Shown here one piece after another: positions 1 to 9,050 of a stretch of 64,000 nt of DNA. Position numbers and translations under genes: made by a program. Below the pieces are notes generated by a model. The model worked only from the letters and a program-made list of their open reading frames with translations, ran no database searches and was not told the origin of the DNA. Position 1 is the stretch's first letter. Each line of letters begins with the position of its first letter. Origin of the DNA: Moraxella sp. (GTDB lineage Bacteria > Pseudomonadota > Gammaproteobacteria > Pseudomonadales > Moraxellaceae); the NCBI GenBank assembly GCA_030525825.1, contig JAUNDZ010000003.1, forward strand, positions 1 to 64,000. Direction: 5' to 3'.

Positions 1-31
1 GTATGATTAAGGCTAAGGATATTGGATTGAG

Positions 32-514
32 ATGATAAAAAGATGTCAGGGTTTTACTTTGATTGAGTTGTTGATTGTCATTGTGATTATTGGCGTGCTT
101 GCGATGTTCGCCATTCCACAATTTCAAAATCGTACAGCCATTGCACAGGTGAGTCGCGTTACTATGGAAACCAGTCAGCTCCGTAGTTCGGTAGATATTT
201 GCCTATTGCAAGGAAGCAAGGGTAGCGAATGTCAGCTGGGTTGGACTAAGAGCAATCTTATTGAAGATGGTGGTGCGGCCGCTGCTGCTGCCAGTGATAC
301 CAGTCTTCAGACAGGGCAGTCGGGACTGACAGTAACTTTGGATAACACATCAAAGATTGAAGCTGTGTTGGGTCAAGATGCCGCGAGTGTATTAAAAAAC
401 AAAAAGATTGTTTGGACTCGTGATGCAAAAGGGGTTTGGAGCTGCACTACTGATGTTGATGAAGAGTATCGTCCCGCTGGATGTGATGCTTTGACTTCTG
501 CTGTTCAAAATTAA
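32..514 (+). CDS. Type IV pilin (major-pilin-like prepilin)
   Basis: This 160-residue prepilin would be cleaved and N-methylated by the prepilin peptidase and then built into type IV pili, which serve adhesion, twitching and DNA uptake. A 7-residue leader ends in Gly, followed by FTLIEL with Glu at mature position 5 and a hydrophobic helix to about residue 30. Cysteines lie at about 57, 67, 138 and 151. The last two enclose a C-terminal loop, and the preceding TRDAKGVWSC segment resembles Moraxella and Neisseria major pilins. The leader itself contains a Cys, and an Ala-rich run (about 82-87) sits mid-protein. It stands alone, upstream of rpsB. Whether it is the main pilin or an accessory copy cannot be told from here. 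Confidence 0.85.
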   Translation: MIKRCQGFTLIELLIVIVIIGVLAMFAIPQFQNRTAIAQVSRVTMETSQLRSSVDICLLQGSKGSECQLGWTKSNLIEDGGAAAAAASDTSLQTGQSGLTVTLDNTSKIEAVLGQDAASVLKNKKIVWTRDAKGVWSCTTDVDEEYRPAGCDALTSAVQN

Positions 515-656
515 CATATTGATTTAATATAAATTATTTGATATAATGATTTGTCTATTTTTAGATAGATGAATTTTTACTTAACAATACACACACGAAA
601 GCTGCTATATTGCGTGGAATATTAGGGTGTTTATAAGTTTGATTAATTTGTCAGTA

Positions 657-685
657 TTGATAGATGCGTGCTTATGGATTTAATA
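657..685 (+). promoter_or_regulatory. Probable rpsB promoter
   Basis: TTGATA and TTAATA hexamers are separated by 17 bp, about 45 bp upstream of the rpsB start. The short leader that follows ends in an AAGGA ribosome-binding site. In related bacteria S2 autoregulates through its leader; no such structure was confirmed here. Confidence 0.4.
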
Positions 686-729
686 TTTTACTTTCGTGGA
701 GGCGTAACCCAACCTTTTAAGGATTTATC

Positions 730-1482
730 ATGTCAAATTCTACTCAAGTTTCAATGCGTGATTTGCTAGAAGCAGGTGCTCACTTTGGTCACCAAACTCG
801 CTACTGGAACCCAAAAATGAACCAATACATTTTTGGTGCTCGCAATGGCATTCATATCATCAACCTTGAACACACTGTTAAGCAATTCAATGAAGCATTG
901 AACTTTGCCAACCAACAAGCGGCTAACCGCAACAAGATTCTATTTGTTGGTACTAAGCGTGCGGCAAGTGGTGTAATCCGTGAGCAAGCACAGCGTGCTG
1001 GTATGCCATACATCGACCATCGTTGGTTGGGCGGTACTTTGACCAACTGGAAAACCATCCGTCAATCTATCACTCGTCTAAAAGAGCTAGAAAAGCAAGC
1101 TGAAGATGGTACTTTTGCTAAGCTAACCAAGCGTGAAGCACTTGAGCGTACCCGTGATATGGAGAAGCTAGAGCGTGCATTGGGTGGTATCAAAGAGATG
1201 GGCGGTCTGCCTGACGCACTATTTGTTATTGATGTGGACCACGAAGCCATCGCCATCAAAGAAGCGAAAAACCTTGGTATCCCTGTTATCGGTATCGTTG
1301 ATACTAACTCTAACCCTGACAATGTTGACTATGTCATCGCAGCAAACGACGATGCCATCCGTGCGGTAAGCCTATACGCAACTGCTATGGCTGATGCGAT
1401 TCTTGCAGGTAAAGAGTATGCAAAAACTCAAGGCAAGGGTGGCGAGCAAGCTCAAGAAGCTAACGCCGAACAAGCTGAATAA
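730..1482 (+). CDS. rpsB: 30S ribosomal protein S2
   Basis: S2 is a structural protein of the small ribosomal subunit. The 250-residue product carries the family signatures [20 protein letters not shown] at the N-terminus, [13 protein letters not shown] near residue 100, and [14 protein letters not shown] near residue 190. The tail is rich in Glu, Gln and Ala. It precedes tsf, the usual arrangement. An AAGGA ribosome-binding site lies 7-8 bases before the ATG. A hairpin with a T-run follows the stop, so tsf expression may depend on read-through. Confidence 0.98.
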   Translation: MSNSTQVSMRDLLEAGAHFGHQTRYWNPKMNQYIFGARNGIHIINLEHTVKQFNEALNFANQQAANRNKILFVGTKRAASGVIREQAQRAGMPYIDHRWLGGTLTNWKTIRQSITRLKELEKQAEDGTFAKLTKREALERTRDMEKLERALGGIKEMGGLPDALFVIDVDHEAIAIKEAKNLGIPVIGIVDTNSNPDNVDYVIAANDDAIRAVSLYATAMADAILAGKEYAKTQGKGGEQAQEANAEQAE

Positions 1483-1499
1483 TCACTAGATTATTGTAC

Positions 1500-1538
1500 A
1501 AAGGCGTGAATGTCTGTATCATCGTTCACGCCTTTTTT
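1500..1538 (+). terminator. Terminator or attenuator between rpsB and tsf
   Basis: A 10-bp perfect stem (AAGGCGTGAA with TTCACGCCTT) is followed by a run of T. It fits a Rho-independent terminator that could lower tsf output relative to rpsB. Confidence 0.8.
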
Positions 1539-1601
1539 GATAAATTTGTCATCAATCATCAGATTGCTGCTATTTTAATTCAATTATAAAAGGTAATTAC
1601 C

Positions 1602-2480
1602 ATGACTCAAATTTCTGCATCATTGGTTAAAGAATTGCGTGAGCGTACTGGCTTGGGCATGATGGAATGTAAAAAAGCCCTTGAAGAAGCAGGTGGTGAC
1701 ATCGAGCTTGCCATTGATAACCTACGCAAATCAGGTCAAGCCAAAGCTGCCAAAAAAGCAGGCAACATCGCTGCTGACGGTGCCATCATCATCGCTCAAA
1801 CTGCTGGCAAGGCACTACTACTAGAAGTAAACTGCCAAACTGACTTCGTTGCTAAAGACGAAAACTTCACTGCTTTTGCTAACAAAGTTGCTGAACTTGC
1901 CCTAGCAAACAACACCACAGATGTAGAGACCATCTCTGGTCTAGAATACGAAGCGGGCGTTAGCGTAGAAGAAGCTCGTGTGGCATTGGTACAAAAAATC
2001 GGCGAGAACATCCAAATTCGTCGTGCCGAAGTCATCGAAGGCGACAATCTAGCCGCTTACCGCCACGGTCTGCGTATTGGTGTGGTTGTGTCTTATGAAG
2101 GTGGATCTGAAGAACTTGGTAAAGCAGTTGCCATGCAAGTGGCCGCCTTTAACCCACTAGCGGTTAATGAAGAAGGCGTGCCTGCTGACATCCTAGCTCG
2201 TGAAAAAGACATCGTCGAAGCTAAGGCTAAAGAATCAGGCAAGCCAGAAGCAGTGATTGAAAAAATGATTACTGGTGGTGTTCAAAAATACCTAAACGAA
2301 GTTACTCTTGTTAATCAGCCGTATGTCATCGACAACGACAAGAAAGTGGGCGATGTACTAAAAGCTGAAAATGCAACTGTTGTTAGCTTCAAACGCCTAG
2401 AAGTGGGCGAAGGCATCGAGAAAAAGCAAGAAGACTTCGCTGCTGAAGTTGCTGCTGCTCAAGCTGCTGCTCAAGGCTAA
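1602..2480 (+). CDS. tsf: Elongation factor Ts
   Basis: EF-Ts exchanges GDP for GTP on EF-Tu. The 292-residue product begins with the UBA-like segment [19 protein letters not shown], followed by the [10 protein letters not shown] motif near residue 80 that contacts EF-Tu. Length and motifs fit the usual bacterial factor. It lies 119 bp after rpsB and is followed by its own terminator. The C-terminus ends in an Ala/Gln-rich stretch. Confidence 0.98.
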   Translation: MTQISASLVKELRERTGLGMMECKKALEEAGGDIELAIDNLRKSGQAKAAKKAGNIAADGAIIIAQTAGKALLLEVNCQTDFVAKDENFTAFANKVAELALANNTTDVETISGLEYEAGVSVEEARVALVQKIGENIQIRRAEVIEGDNLAAYRHGLRIGVVVSYEGGSEELGKAVAMQVAAFNPLAVNEEGVPADILAREKDIVEAKAKESGKPEAVIEKMITGGVQKYLNEVTLVNQPYVIDNDKKVGDVLKAENATVVSFKRLEVGEGIEKKQEDFAAEVAAAQAAAQG

Positions 2481-2493
2481 TTTGCCAATCCAT

Positions 2494-2524
2494 AAAAAAA
2501 CGCACCATTTGAGTGCGTTTTTTT
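2494..2524 (+). terminator. tsf terminator
   Basis: AAAACGCAC pairs with GTGCGTTTT around a 7-base loop and is followed by more T, directly after the tsf stop. Confidence 0.85.
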
Positions 2525-2612
2525 ATGCTTGAAATTTAAGAAATATTAGGCAAAAAGGGAAAAACAAGGTACAATAAATATGAGAATTTTAGTCTGATTG
2601 CGGAGAATGATG

Positions 2613-3257
2613 ATGGCTTTTGACAAAAATAAATTCATCCAGTTGCTACTGGATCATGAAGTGTTAAAGTTTGGTGAGTTTACCTTAAAGTCTGGGCGTG
2701 TCAGCCCCTACTTTTTTAATGCTGGTCTGCTTGCCAGTGGTCAGGCGTTGGACATGCTGTCAGATGGTTATGCTCAGATTTTAAGCAGTGAGCTCGGTGG
2801 TGAGAGTCCAACTATTTTTGGGGCGGCTTATAAGGGCATTCCTTTTGTGGCGACCACAGCACAGACGCTGTGGCGAAATCATGGTATTGATGCTGCTTGG
2901 GGTTATAATCGTAAAGAAGCCAAAACGCACGGTGAAGGTGGTAGTCTTGTGGGGGCGGATTTGACAGGCAAAAGCGTGTGGGTCATTGACGATGTGATGA
3001 CCGCAGGCACGGCAGTGCGTGAAGTGGTGGGGATTTTGCAAGCGGCTGGGGCAAGTTTGGCAGGCATCGTGATTGCCCTTGATCGCAAAGAAAAGGGGCA
3101 GGATGCTCGTTCTGCGGTGCAGCAGATTAAAGAGGATTTTGGTGTGCCTGTTCATGCTTTGGTGGATATTGATGATATTATTGCATTTTTGGCGGCAAAG
3201 GGTGAGACCGAGCATCTTGCCAAAATGCAGGCGTATCGTGAGCAATACGGAGTGTAG
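2613..3257 (+). CDS. pyrE: Orotate phosphoribosyltransferase
   Basis: The enzyme joins orotate to PRPP to give OMP in de novo pyrimidine synthesis. The 214-residue product has the PRPP-binding motif VWVIDDVMTAGTA near residues 120-132 and the GFTLKSGR-like segment FTLKSGRVSPYFFN near the N-terminus. Three ATG codons occur in a row; the third (MAFDKN) is chosen because it sits 7 bases after GGAG and gives the family's usual length. It ends 3 bp before gshB and probably shares its message. Confidence 0.95.
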   Translation: MAFDKNKFIQLLLDHEVLKFGEFTLKSGRVSPYFFNAGLLASGQALDMLSDGYAQILSSELGGESPTIFGAAYKGIPFVATTAQTLWRNHGIDAAWGYNRKEAKTHGEGGSLVGADLTGKSVWVIDDVMTAGTAVREVVGILQAAGASLAGIVIALDRKEKGQDARSAVQQIKEDFGVPVHALVDIDDIIAFLAAKGETEHLAKMQAYREQYGV

Positions 3258-3260
3258 TTA

Positions 3261-4211
3261 ATGAAAAAACTAAATTTCTTAATCGTAATGGACGATATTA
3301 AAACCATTAATTATAAAAAAGACACTTCTTTGGCGATGGCGTGGGCAATTAGCGATAAAGGGCATTCTTTATCTTATTGTCAAATTAATGATTTATGGTT
3401 GGATAATGGCGAGCTTTTGATTGACAATCAATCATTGCAAGTCTTTAAAAGTGCTGACAAGTTTTATGAACTGGGCGAAAAAAATACCGTCAAAGCAGCC
3501 GACTTTGATGTGATTTTAATGCGTAAAGACCCGCCTTTTGATATGAAGTTTTTATATGCTTTGCATTTGCTTGGTTATGCCAAACGAGCAGGGGTGTTGG
3601 TGGTTAATGACCCTGAAAGCGTAAAAAATTGTAATGAAAAACTCTTTGCCACAGAATTTCCCCATTTGATGACCCCAACCGTTGTCAGTCAAAAACAAAG
3701 CCATATCCGTGAATTTATCAAAACGCACCAAGATGTGATTGTCAAACCATTAGACGGTATGGGCGGAATGGGGATTTTTCGCTTGACAGCGGATAGTCCA
3801 AATATCGGAGCAACTTTGGAGCTTTTGACCCAAAATGAAACTCTGCCAATTATGGCTCAAAAATTTATCCCAGCGATTAAGGACGGCGATAAGCGGATTT
3901 TGATTGTTGGCGGTAAGCCTGTGGATTATTGCCTAGCACGCATTCCGATGACAGGCGAAACACGGGGCAATTTGGCAGTGGGCGGAACAGGCGTGGCAAT
4001 GCCACTTTCTGATAAAGAGCGAGCGTTGGCAAATGAAATCGCTCCCAAATTATTAGAAAAGGGCTTGTATTTTGTTGGGCTTGATGTGATTGGGGGTTAT
4101 ATTACCGAGATTAATGTAACTTCGCCAACTTGCGTGCGAGAAATTGACGAGCAATGTGGCACGCAAATTGCGGTGGATTTTGTGGCGTTTATTGAGAGTT
4201 TGGTGGGCTGA
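3261..4211 (+). CDS. gshB: Glutathione synthetase
   Basis: This ATP-grasp enzyme joins gamma-glutamylcysteine and glycine to make glutathione. The 316-residue product shows MRKDPPFD near residue 90, the ATP-grasp segment VIVKPLDGMGGMGIF near residue 160, and the C-terminal NVTSPTCVREI motif. Size and motifs match the bacterial GshB family. It starts 3 bp after the pyrE stop, which suggests co-transcription, and is followed by a terminator. It is more AT-rich than pyrE. Confidence 0.95.
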   Translation: MKKLNFLIVMDDIKTINYKKDTSLAMAWAISDKGHSLSYCQINDLWLDNGELLIDNQSLQVFKSADKFYELGEKNTVKAADFDVILMRKDPPFDMKFLYALHLLGYAKRAGVLVVNDPESVKNCNEKLFATEFPHLMTPTVVSQKQSHIREFIKTHQDVIVKPLDGMGGMGIFRLTADSPNIGATLELLTQNETLPIMAQKFIPAIKDGDKRILIVGGKPVDYCLARIPMTGETRGNLAVGGTGVAMPLSDKERALANEIAPKLLEKGLYFVGLDVIGGYITEINVTSPTCVREIDEQCGTQIAVDFVAFIESLVG

Positions 4212-4213
4212 TG

Positions 4214-4247
4214 TAAATAAAAGGGCGAATTTTTACCCTTTTTTATT
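4214..4247 (+). terminator. gshB terminator
   Basis: AAAAGGG pairs with CCCTTTT around a short loop and runs into further T just after the gshB stop. Confidence 0.7.
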
Positions 4248-4332
4248 TGCCTCTTCGTCGTTCATCAAATTGTCATAAAAAATCCCTAAACTATGCCTAC
4301 CTAAACAATGAATAATTTTTTTGGAGTAGGCA

Positions 4333-6429
4333 ATGAGCCAAAACTTTAATGACCTTGATGAGATTATCGAGGATTCTAACCCCACCGATAACCCAAGCTT
4401 TGCCGACCTGCTAGACTCGCCCACTCGCCGTAAGCTGTTGAAGGGTGGAGCAGGGCTAATGGCGGCATCGTTTTTTGGTGGCTTTGTGCCGACTGCGTGG
4501 GCAACACCCAGTCAGCGTGTGGCTGCACTGCAACGACCAAATGCCCTAAAATTTAAAGCCGTGCCACATTATACAGGCGAGGGAATGCTCGTGGCAGAGG
4601 GTTATCGTGCCGAGCTGATACTGCCAATGGGTACGCCCATTGTCCCTGATTTGAATGAGTGGACGGACGACAGAATGGTGGCGGGCGAGTCCTTTAAATA
4701 TCGTATGGGCGACAACCACGATGGTATGTGGTTTTTTGGTTTAAAAAATGGCAAATACGCCCCAAGTGTGTCCGAGCGTGGGTTGCTTGCGATGAATCAC
4801 GAATACACAAACCCCAACCTAAACCCCATTGAGGACTATTTCATAGATGACCCTACCGCCCAAAAAATCTACCAAAAAAGACGACTGGCGTCCGATGTTC
4901 GCCGTGAAATCAACGCACACGGCGTGTCGGTGGTGGAGGTTAGACGCACGCCCACAGGCTATGATCTGGTCAAAAATTCGCCATTTAACAAACGCTACAC
5001 CAGCGACACCACCACAAAAATCTCAGGCGTGGCAAAGGGTAGTGAATTTGTCAAAACCAAAATTGACCCCAAAGGCGTAATCAGCGTTGGCATTAACAAC
5101 CAATGCGGTGCAGGACTGTCGCCTTGGGGGACTTATCTGACGACCGAGGAGAATTTTTTGAATGTGTTCGCTCGTGGGGCGGATAAGGACATCATCGGTG
5201 CGGTTAATGACAAACGCCTTGTCAGATATGGGCTAAAAGAGCATACCATTGGCGACCCTGCCTATGCGTGGCACACGCCAACAGACGGTCGTGCAGACGA
5301 ATTTAGCCATTGGGACATCACCGCCCAAGCGGACGCTAAGAGTGCCACAGACGACCACAGAAATACTTTTAATACCTTTGGTTATATCACCGAGATTGAC
5401 CCCTTTGCCCCAAAATCCCAAGCGGTCAAACGCACAAGTCTTGGGCGGTTTGCCCACGAAAACTGTGCCTTTGCGCCACCCAAACAGGGCGAATCCTTGG
5501 TTTTTTATATGGGCGATGACGCACGGGGCGAGTATATTTATAAGTTCGTCTCGGCTGCCAAGTGGTCTGATGCCGACATCGGCGGCGGTCTAAAAGCAGG
5601 CGATAAATATCTGGACAAAGGCACGCTGTATGTGGCGGTGTTTAATGAGGACGGTACAGGCGAGTGGCGTGAGCTATCCAAGAAAAATCCTGTGCTTGCG
5701 GACTTTAAAGATGATGCCGAGATTGCGGTGTTTGCTCGCTTGGCTGCCGACAAAGTGGGAGCGACCAAAATGGACAGACCAGAGTGGGTGTCGGTCAGCC
5801 CAATCACAGGCGAGGTCTATGTTACCTTAACCAACAACTCTAAGCGAACTGACGAGACGGTTAATGCCGCCAATCCCAGAAGCTATGACGGTAAGGGCAA
5901 TCAGCACGGACACATCATTCGCTTTGCCAGGACCGCTGGTAACACAGGCAATCAATTTGTGTGGGACATTTATCTGTTTGCATCGCCTTATGACAAGCAA
6001 GCACAAAACCTATCAGGCTTGACTGCCGAGAACGACCTATCGTCCCCTGATGGGCTATTCTTTGACCCGCGTGGTGTGCTATGGATTCAGACCGATGACG
6101 GAGCATACACCAGCCAAACCAACTGTATGCTACTGGCTGCCCTGCCCAATAAAATTGGCGACGGCAATGCCATTACAACGAGTACAGGACAAGGCACTAA
6201 GGTTGGGGCGGTTGCCACACCTGACACCCTAAAACGCTTTTTTGTCGGTCCAAAGGGCTGTGAGGTAACGGGCATTACGATGACCCCAGACTGCAAGGCA
6301 TTGTTCATCAACATTCAGCACCCAGAGGGCAGCTTTGGGGCGGTGGCAGGCGGCAAAACGCCCCGTTCTGGCACGGTGGTCATCACCAAAAAAGACGGCG
6401 GCGTGATTTTGGGCGAGTCGCTGGCTTAA
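4333..6429 (+). CDS. phoX: PhoX-family (DUF839) phosphatase, Tat-exported
   Basis: PhoX enzymes are calcium/iron-dependent periplasmic alkaline phosphatases that release phosphate from organic esters. The 698-residue product has a twin-arginine signal, RRKLLKGGAG at about residues 33-42, followed by a hydrophobic stretch and an AWA cleavage site near residue 56. The mature part carries family-typical segments such as LLAMNHEYTNPN and LSSPDGLFFDPRGVLW. The 32-residue stretch before RR is normal for PhoX. The start follows a TTGGAGTAGG ribosome-binding site. It is monocistronic with its own terminator. No Pho box was sought in detail. The substrate range is inferred from family only. Confidence 0.85.
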   Translation: MSQNFNDLDEIIEDSNPTDNPSFADLLDSPTRRKLLKGGAGLMAASFFGGFVPTAWATPSQRVAALQRPNALKFKAVPHYTGEGMLVAEGYRAELILPMGTPIVPDLNEWTDDRMVAGESFKYRMGDNHDGMWFFGLKNGKYAPSVSERGLLAMNHEYTNPNLNPIEDYFIDDPTAQKIYQKRRLASDVRREINAHGVSVVEVRRTPTGYDLVKNSPFNKRYTSDTTTKISGVAKGSEFVKTKIDPKGVISVGINNQCGAGLSPWGTYLTTEENFLNVFARGADKDIIGAVNDKRLVRYGLKEHTIGDPAYAWHTPTDGRADEFSHWDITAQADAKSATDDHRNTFNTFGYITEIDPFAPKSQAVKRTSLGRFAHENCAFAPPKQGESLVFYMGDDARGEYIYKFVSAAKWSDADIGGGLKAGDKYLDKGTLYVAVFNEDGTGEWRELSKKNPVLADFKDDAEIAVFARLAADKVGATKMDRPEWVSVSPITGEVYVTLTNNSKRTDETVNAANPRSYDGKGNQHGHIIRFARTAGNTGNQFVWDIYLFASPYDKQAQNLSGLTAENDLSSPDGLFFDPRGVLWIQTDDGAYTSQTNCMLLAALPNKIGDGNAITTSTGQGTKVGAVATPDTLKRFFVGPKGCEVTGITMTPDCKALFINIQHPEGSFGAVAGGKTPRSGTVVITKKDGGVILGESLA

Positions 6430-6461
6430 TCATAGTCATTAGACCCAGATTAACACGATTT

Positions 6462-6496
6462 GTAAGGGCGAATGATTGTTCGTCCTTACTTTTTTT
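6462..6496 (+). terminator. phoX terminator
   Basis: An 11-bp stem (GTAAGGGCGAA with TTCGTCCTTAC, one G-T pair) is followed by T7. The GTARGGGCGAAT arm recurs after ddc at 50155. Confidence 0.85.
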
Positions 6497-6566
6497 ACGC
6501 TCTTTTTTTATGGGTTTTTGTGCTGTTTTTTTGTGTTACAATGGTGTTTTTATTATCATCATCGCA

Positions 6567-7397
6567 ATGTCAAACCAAAACCCAAACCCCGCTCCAAATC
6601 CCCTGACCATCGATGTCATCATTCCTTGTCATAACGCCGCCCACACCTTAGCTCGTGCGGTGGATAGCGTGCTTTATCAAGAAAATTTGGGTAAGATTTA
6701 TCTGATTGATGACGGCTCATCGGATGCCACTTGGAAAGTCATCACAGAGTACAAGGCGGCTTATCCCACCAAAATCCGTGCCGAGCGATTCACCGATAAT
6801 CAAGGCGTGGCGGTGGCTCGTAACTTTGGGGCGGTGCTTGCCAAGTCTGACCACATCGCTTTTTTGGATGCCGATGATGCTTATCAGTCCCAAGCCTTGC
6901 AAGGCTGTGCGATGGTGTTTGAGCGTTTTGATGTGGGGCTGATTCGCCTGCCGATGACCCCGATTGACCTGCCGACTCATTACCAAACCCACCCTGATTT
7001 TGCGGTCGCTTGGCGAGCCTTTGAGATGACGGCAGGGAGCAATATGGTGTTTTATCGCCCGTACTTTTTGGCGTTGGGTGGATTTGATGATGATGAGATT
7101 TTTAAGAAATTTGGTGGGGAGGACGGGGCGTTATCGCTTGCCACCATTGACACGGCGTGCGTGGCGACTTTGTTTGACAATGACGGCTTTAATGTGGGGG
7201 TGGATTATCATTGCCACGATCATATGCACGCCAAGCATTTATTTGATGCGATGCTGTTTGGGCAAAACGCTCGCCAAGTTGGGCAAGCCGACCTTGATAG
7301 AGCAAACTCATCTACTCAAAATGCGGTGGATAGAGCAAATAAACTGGCAAGAATTTTATCGGCAAACAAGGGGCGGCTGCCGATAAAGCTGTCTTGA
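6567..7397 (+). CDS. Family 2 glycosyltransferase
   Basis: A GT-A fold glycosyltransferase of about 276 residues. It opens with TIDVIIPCHNAAHTLARAV, has IYLIDDGSSDAT for nucleotide-sugar binding, and the metal-binding AFLDADDA motif near residue 100. No membrane segment is evident, so it is probably cytosolic or peripheral. The start at MSNQNPNP is preferred; an upstream extension in frame encodes an unlikely hydrophobic run. The donor and acceptor cannot be told from sequence. It could act in surface glycan, lipooligosaccharide or pilin glycosylation. Its neighbours phoX and murG give no firm clue. Confidence 0.75.
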   Translation: MSNQNPNPAPNPLTIDVIIPCHNAAHTLARAVDSVLYQENLGKIYLIDDGSSDATWKVITEYKAAYPTKIRAERFTDNQGVAVARNFGAVLAKSDHIAFLDADDAYQSQALQGCAMVFERFDVGLIRLPMTPIDLPTHYQTHPDFAVAWRAFEMTAGSNMVFYRPYFLALGGFDDDEIFKKFGGEDGALSLATIDTACVATLFDNDGFNVGVDYHCHDHMHAKHLFDAMLFGQNARQVGQADLDRANSSTQNAVDRANKLARILSANKGRLPIKLS

Positions 7398-7532
7398 TGG
7401 TAAGTTTTTGATGAAAAATTGTAAGGTGTATAAATTTTCCTTGTATTTATCGGCATTTTGTTTCAAAATATCAAATTAACTGAGCGTGATGCTCATAATG
7501 ATTAAAAATTGTACAAAAAATTGAGTGTGAGT

Positions 7533-8615
7533 ATGAATATCTTGATGATGGCGGCAGGCACGGGCGGGCATGTATTCCCTGCTCTTGCGGTGGCAGACGA
7601 GCTTGCCAAGCGTGGTGCGACGATACATTGGCTGGGTACGCCAACTGGCATGGAAAATGAGCTGGTGGCAAAGCATGGCTATCAGATGCACCATGTGCAA
7701 ATGCAGGGCTTGCGTGGTAAGGGTCTGGCTCGCTTAGTCAAGCTGCCACTCATGCTACTTAAAGCGGTGATGCACGCCAAAAAAATCATCGAAACGCACC
7801 GAATTGATGCCGTTGTCGGTTTTGGTGGTTATGTTACTGCCCCTGGTGGTTTGGCGGCAAAACTTGCCAAAAAACCACTCATTATCCACGAACAAAACGC
7901 CATTGTTGGCATGAGTAATAAGAATCTGGCTCGCCATGCCGACAAAGTGCTGCAAGCCTTTGATGGGGCGTTTGGCAATGGCTTTGGTGAGCGGCTGGCA
8001 ACGGTGGGCAACCCTGTGCGTGCTAACATCACCCAAATCGCTCCGCCGCATTTACGCTATGATGTGCATGATGACTCGCCATTAAAGGTATTGGTTGTGG
8101 GTGGTAGTCTTGGGGCGGCTGCGATTAATAAAGCGGTGGTTGAGATGTTTGCCCACCTAAATCGCCCAATCAACCTACGCCATCAGTGTGGCAAGGACAA
8201 TCATAATGACATGCTAGTGGCGTATTCACAAGCCAAAATCGACACGACTTATCATGTCTTTGAAGTCTCGCCATTCATCGATGACATGGCGGCTGCTTAT
8301 GCGTGGGCGGATGTGATTGTCTGCCGAGCAGGGGCGTTGACGGTCAGCGAGATTGCCAATGTGGGCGTTGCTCCGATTTTTATTCCGCTGCCGCACGCTG
8401 TGGACGACCATCAGACGGCTAATGCCAAGAGTCTGACCAATCACGGCGGCGGTATATTATTACCCCAAAGTGAGCTGACGGGCGAGCGTCTTGCCCAGAC
8501 TTTAAACGACCTAACGCGTGGGCAATGCCTTGCCATGGCACAAAAAACTCACGGCAAAGCTCAGGCGGATTCGGCAGTCAAAGTGGCAGACATCGTGCTG
8601 GATACGATTGGCTAG
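7533..8615 (+). CDS. murG: UDP-GlcNAc:undecaprenyl-PP-MurNAc-pentapeptide GlcNAc transferase
   Basis: MurG converts lipid I to lipid II on the inner face of the cytoplasmic membrane. The 360-residue product has the N-terminal glycine loop GTGGHVFPALAVA, the HEQNAIVGMSNK segment near residue 125, GGSLGAAAIN near residue 190, and the C-terminal CRAGALTVSEIA signature. The start at MNILMMAAG is chosen because conservation begins there. It opens a partial dcw cluster that continues with murC, ddl and ftsQAZ. Confidence 0.97.
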   Translation: MNILMMAAGTGGHVFPALAVADELAKRGATIHWLGTPTGMENELVAKHGYQMHHVQMQGLRGKGLARLVKLPLMLLKAVMHAKKIIETHRIDAVVGFGGYVTAPGGLAAKLAKKPLIIHEQNAIVGMSNKNLARHADKVLQAFDGAFGNGFGERLATVGNPVRANITQIAPPHLRYDVHDDSPLKVLVVGGSLGAAAINKAVVEMFAHLNRPINLRHQCGKDNHNDMLVAYSQAKIDTTYHVFEVSPFIDDMAAAYAWADVIVCRAGALTVSEIANVGVAPIFIPLPHAVDDHQTANAKSLTNHGGGILLPQSELTGERLAQTLNDLTRGQCLAMAQKTHGKAQADSAVKVADIVLDTIG

Positions 8616-8638
8616 ACACCAGTATGTAAGGCTACCTT

Positions 8639-8971
8639 ATGTCATCATGCACTTTGATTATCAGCCATTCTGCTTTGCCAGATGCACCAAAAAGCCGCTA
8701 TTTTAAGCATGAAATCGTCTGCCAAAATCCCTTTGTTTATGGCAGAATGCATTTTGTAACCAATGGCGGTGTGCTAAATGATGACTTTTATGATTTTTTG
8801 AGCAAGCTGGCACAAGACAGCAAAGATGAGATATATTTTGTTGCCAGTGAGCTGCAATATAGACAAGGCGAGCAGGATGTGGCAAAGGCAGTTTTTCAGG
8901 CAGGATTTGAAAATGCTGTCAAATTGACCTGCCATACTAAGATTGTTTTTGACCAACTGTATATCATCTAG
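8639..8971 (+). CDS. Unknown 110-residue protein inside the mur cluster
   Basis: Not recognised. It is a soluble protein with no signal peptide or membrane segment. It follows murG by 23 bp and precedes murC by 79 bp on the same strand, with an AAGG ribosome-binding site before the ATG. The middle contains NDDFYDFLSKLAQDSKDEI. The C-terminal half is mixed alpha/beta in character. Position suggests co-transcription with murG; no function is inferred. Homologues at the same site in other Moraxella would confirm it is real. Confidence 0.6.
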   Translation: MSSCTLIISHSALPDAPKSRYFKHEIVCQNPFVYGRMHFVTNGGVLNDDFYDFLSKLAQDSKDEIYFVASELQYRQGEQDVAKAVFQAGFENAVKLTCHTKIVFDQLYII

Positions 8972-9050
8972 ATAAAAGTGGCAAAAATTTACTGTGGTAG
9001 CCAACGCTGTCATCAACACCCAAACAACAAACATGAAATTAGGATAAAGA

